A DNA stretch of 17,744 bases from positions 1-17,744 of the forward strand of contig CAJWZG010000029.1 of the NCBI GenBank assembly GCA_913049565.1, in the 5' to 3' direction. The notes below the pieces were generated by a model. That model ran no database searches. It was not told the origin of the DNA and saw only the letters and a program-made list of their open reading frames with translations. Below are positions 15,892-17,744 of this stretch, in pieces; within the stretch, counting starts at the first letter, position 1; each line of letters opens with the position of its first letter. Position numbers and translations under genes: made by a program. Source of the stretch: an uncultured Gammaproteobacteria bacterium (GTDB lineage Bacteria > Pseudomonadota > Gammaproteobacteria > Pseudomonadales > Azotimanducaceae_A).

Positions 15892-16088
15892 AATGGAGCC
15901 ACTCTGCGAACCTTCAAACGGTCCCTTAGCCGCGGCTTATCGGCGTGGTAACACACCGCGCGATGAAGCAGGCATAGGTTGTTCCAGATACCCGATGCTT
16001 CCCACTTTTCTTTAATTTTCAATAAATCACCCGTATTTAAGTTCACCAGTTCAATCACTTCTCTGTAACAGGAGTCACGTTTGTAGGA
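15888..16088 (-). pseudogene. C-terminal remnant of a TauD/TfdA-like dioxygenase
   Basis: The minus strand is open for 66 codons after an in-frame TAA (16089-16091), with no ATG, and ends in TGA overlapping the next gene's ATG (ATGA). Its translation ends GDLL...IWNNLCLLHRAVCYHADKPRLRD..., which aligns without gaps over a dozen residues with the intact dioxygenase at 10676: HRA, Y, KPR at the same spacing around the iron-ligand histidine (LLHR here, VLHR there). The histidine and downstream arginine region is present but the upstream HxD half is not. No frame upstream shows a matching N-terminal half. It is either a broken gene or the end of a frameshifted one. A GTG inside the frame could initiate about 56 residues, but such a product would lack the HxD motif. 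Confidence 0.7.
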
Positions 16089-16471
16089 TTAACCAAAGTT
16101 GTTCCTATACCAAGCGATCTTTCACCGGGGCAGAAACCGCAACTTTCTTCGCACCCCGCTGGCGATATGGTCGCATTGCTTCCACGGATTTGAAAAGGCA
16201 GAAGCTGATAACAGCATTGAAGACACATGAGACACAGGCGGCACTTCCTCACCGGAGAGTACCGAGCCTGAAGAAAAAGAAACTTATTGCTTCACAGCCT
16301 CCGGATAATCTATCGCAATGGTGCCAGCTTTTTTATTTCGAATCATTGTCGTGCCACTCTTTTCTACTAATGCCGAAAAGATAGAGCGGTATTAACCATG
16401 TTTGACCGAGTTCGCGCTCGTGTGCAATCTTTTAAATTTCTCGTTGGAGAAAAGTTTAGGAGGGAAAACAG
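16089..16471. other. Non-coding, AT-rich gap between the dioxygenase remnant and the enoyl-CoA hydratase
   Basis: I see no supported gene in this roughly 380-base stretch. Short open frames exist on both strands but have no family resemblance. TTGACC at 16402-16407 has no convincing -10. The perfect ribosome site AGGAGGG at 16458-16464 belongs to the hydratase. The stretch is more AT-rich than its neighbours and could hold the promoter of the plus operon and the lost part of the dioxygenase gene. Confidence 0.5.
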
Positions 16472-17221
16472 ATGGGAATGATCACGCTGGAGGCAATAGG
16501 GTCGGTGGGAGTGGTGACGCTCAATAACCCGCCGCACAATTTGATAGGCGGCGAATTTATCGAGGAATTTTGCTGCGCTCAAGAGCACGCGGTTTCGAAC
16601 GGTATGCGTGCTATTTTGATACGAAGTGACTTACGCCACTTTTGCGCCGGAGCAGATGTCTCCGCATTGGACGGTGACGGAGTTGATGCGTCAGCCACCC
16701 TCAACAGATTAGAGTCGATACCTATACCCACTGTGGCTGCAGTTCATGGCGCTGTTTTGGGAGGTGGATTTGAACTGGCGCTCGTCTGTGACTTCATTGT
16801 TTCTTCGCAGTCCGCGCAAATTGGCTCTGTAGAAGTTGCTATTGGGCTAGCTCCATTACTTGGCGCTGTGCAAAGACTAACGGAACGTGCTGGCTCCGCT
16901 AGAGCCCGGGAGATAGCCATGCTTGGACGTCGGTACAGTCCGGACGTGTTGGAGCGTTGGGGGGTGATCAACCTGGTCACAAGCGACAACGAATTAAATT
17001 CGGCCTCGCTATCCCTTGCACAGCAGCTTGCCTCAGGCCCAACAGTTGCGCTGAGTGCTATTAAACGCATAGCCCGAATAGCAAGCAACGACGGTATTCG
17101 AGCAGCAGATCTTGCCCTCGCTGATGAACTAGCTCCGATGTGGGCCAGTCAGGATGTAAAGCGCGGCATGAAAGCGATGCAAGAGACCGGACCGGGAACA
17201 GCAGTCTTTGAGGGGAACTAA
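16472..17221 (+). CDS. Enoyl-CoA hydratase/isomerase family protein
   Basis: A 249-residue crotonase-fold enzyme. FCAGADVS (57-64) and AVLGGGFELAL (94-104) form the oxyanion hole. E101 (GGFEL) and E121 (GSVEVAIGL) sit where the two catalytic glutamates of rat hydratase are (E144, E164), so hydration of an enoyl-CoA is plausible rather than only isomerisation. IGLAPLLGAVQRL follows as in the family. AGGAGGG lies eight bases before ATG 16472, a strong initiation signal. The stop TAA shares its last base with the ATG of the CoA-transferase (TAATG), so they form one operon. It is not preceded by other beta-oxidation genes in the window. Confidence 0.93.
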   Translation: MGMITLEAIGSVGVVTLNNPPHNLIGGEFIEEFCCAQEHAVSNGMRAILIRSDLRHFCAGADVSALDGDGVDASATLNRLESIPIPTVAAVHGAVLGGGFELALVCDFIVSSQSAQIGSVEVAIGLAPLLGAVQRLTERAGSARAREIAMLGRRYSPDVLERWGVINLVTSDNELNSASLSLAQQLASGPTVALSAIKRIARIASNDGIRAADLALADELAPMWASQDVKRGMKAMQETGPGTAVFEGN

Positions 17222-17744
17222 TGAAACCGTTAGAAAACATTAGCGTACTCGATTTTACCCGCGTGCTTGCCGGACCAACCTGTACACGCATCCTTGCTGA
17301 ATTAGGCGCGCGAGTCACGAAAGTAGAGCCACCCTCTGGTGATATTGGACGAATTGCGGCACCGCAAATCCAAGGTCAAAGCGCATACTATTTACAACTC
17401 AATGGGGGTAAGCGAAACCTTAGTATCGATCTTAATTGGCCCGAAGCGCGGAAGGCCGCCCTCAAGCTGTGCCTCGAAACCGACGTAATTGTCGAAAACT
17501 TTCGTCCCGGCACCATGAAAACTTTTGGTTTAGATTACGAAACCGTGCGCGAACAAAACCCGGCAGTTGTTTACGTTTCTATGTCTGGTTATGGGCAGAA
17601 CACGCCGTGGTCGACACGACCTGCATTTGCGCCAACTGTTCAGGCCGAATCTGGGGCGACACAGACTCAAATGGACCACTTTGGTGACGACCTGTTACAG
17701 CCGGTGACCGATTGGGCAAGCCATGCTGATGTCTATACAGGTTT
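17221..17744 (+). CDS. CaiB/BaiF class III CoA-transferase, N-terminal part, cut by window edge
   Basis: 174 residues of a formyl-CoA/carnitine CoA-transferase-type protein before the window ends. LDFTRVLAGPTCTR (10-23), LGARVTKVEPPSGD (28-41), NGGKRNLSIDL (61-71) and IVENFRPGTMKTFGLDY (90-106) are the family's signatures. The catalytic aspartate expected in 'ADxxTG' is D170 (HADVYTG). The enzyme transfers CoA between acids, sparing ATP. The C-terminal half is outside, so the acid pair is unknown. It starts at 17221, overlapping the hydratase stop by one base, which shows translational coupling. Confidence 0.93.
   Translation, partial: MKPLENISVLDFTRVLAGPTCTRILAELGARVTKVEPPSGDIGRIAAPQIQGQSAYYLQLNGGKRNLSIDLNWPEARKAALKLCLETDVIVENFRPGTMKTFGLDYETVREQNPAVVYVSMSGYGQNTPWSTRPAFAPTVQAESGATQTQMDHFGDDLLQPVTDWASHADVYTG

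Noticed and set aside
16055..16252. Cysteine-rich minus-strand frame of 65 codons
   Set aside because: No family resemblance and no ribosome site; it overlaps the dioxygenase remnant in another frame.
16326..16342. T-rich run as a terminator
   Set aside because: No stable stem precedes it and it lies upstream of, not after, a gene.

Overview
The window looks like a piece of a free-living, probably marine, gammaproteobacterial chromosome. I infer this from codon and protein style, dense short operons with clear Shine-Dalgarno sequences, and a mix of CoA-linked lipid or alicyclic-acid catabolism genes. I cannot name the species. There are no RNA genes, no CRISPR array, and no transposase or integrase. 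The gene content is accessory-style catabolism: a CoA ligase, a luciferase-like oxidoreductase, three short-chain or aldo/keto reductases, Fe(II)/2-oxoglutarate dioxygenases, an FAD oxidoreductase, a ring-cleavage-type hydratase, an amidohydrolase, an enoyl-CoA hydratase and a class III CoA-transferase.

Layout. (1) 1-976, minus: a 103-aa three-cysteine protein followed by the N-terminal third of an acyl-CoA synthetase cut by the window edge. (2) 1114-2841, plus, divergent from (1): an LLM oxidoreductase resembling mycobacterial F420-dependent enzymes, then a DJ-1/PfpI protein, closed by a clear intrinsic terminator. (3) 2903-6148, minus: a GPH-type transporter and an exported redoxin/cytochrome c/copper-monooxygenase-like fusion. 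(4) 6319-7119, plus: an SDR. (5) 7116-8801, minus: an amidohydrolase and a cysteine-rich membrane-anchored protein. (6) 8972-10679, plus: a 2-oxopent-4-enoate hydratase-like enzyme, a membrane protein with HEWGH, and an NrtS-like small membrane protein. (7) 10676-12586, minus: an aldo/keto reductase and a TauD/TfdA dioxygenase. (8) 12730-15071, plus: an FAD-dependent oxidoreductase and an SDR. (9) 15076-16088, minus: an unusually short acyl-CoA dehydrogenase-like protein preceded by a start-less C-terminal remnant of a second TauD/TfdA-like dioxygenase. (10) 16472 to the end, plus: an enoyl-CoA hydratase/isomerase and the start of a CaiB/BaiF CoA-transferase.

How the genes may work together (inference). 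Units 1, 2 and 10 carry a CoA activation, hydration and CoA-transfer theme. Units 4 to 9 carry oxygenation and carbonyl-reduction chemistry plus a ring-cleavage-product hydratase. This fits breakdown of a cyclic or terpenoid-like carboxylic compound, but no gene fixes the substrate. The alternating divergent and tail-to-tail operon pattern, with convergent pairs overlapping or nearly touching, suggests a compact mosaic of small cassettes rather than one long operon.

The most interesting items are the exported PHM-like fusion with all six expected copper-ligand residues, the unannotated dioxygenase remnant whose stop codon overlaps the start of the truncated acyl-CoA dehydrogenase-like gene, the small three-cysteine protein coupled to the CoA ligase, and the cysteine-rich membrane-anchored protein.
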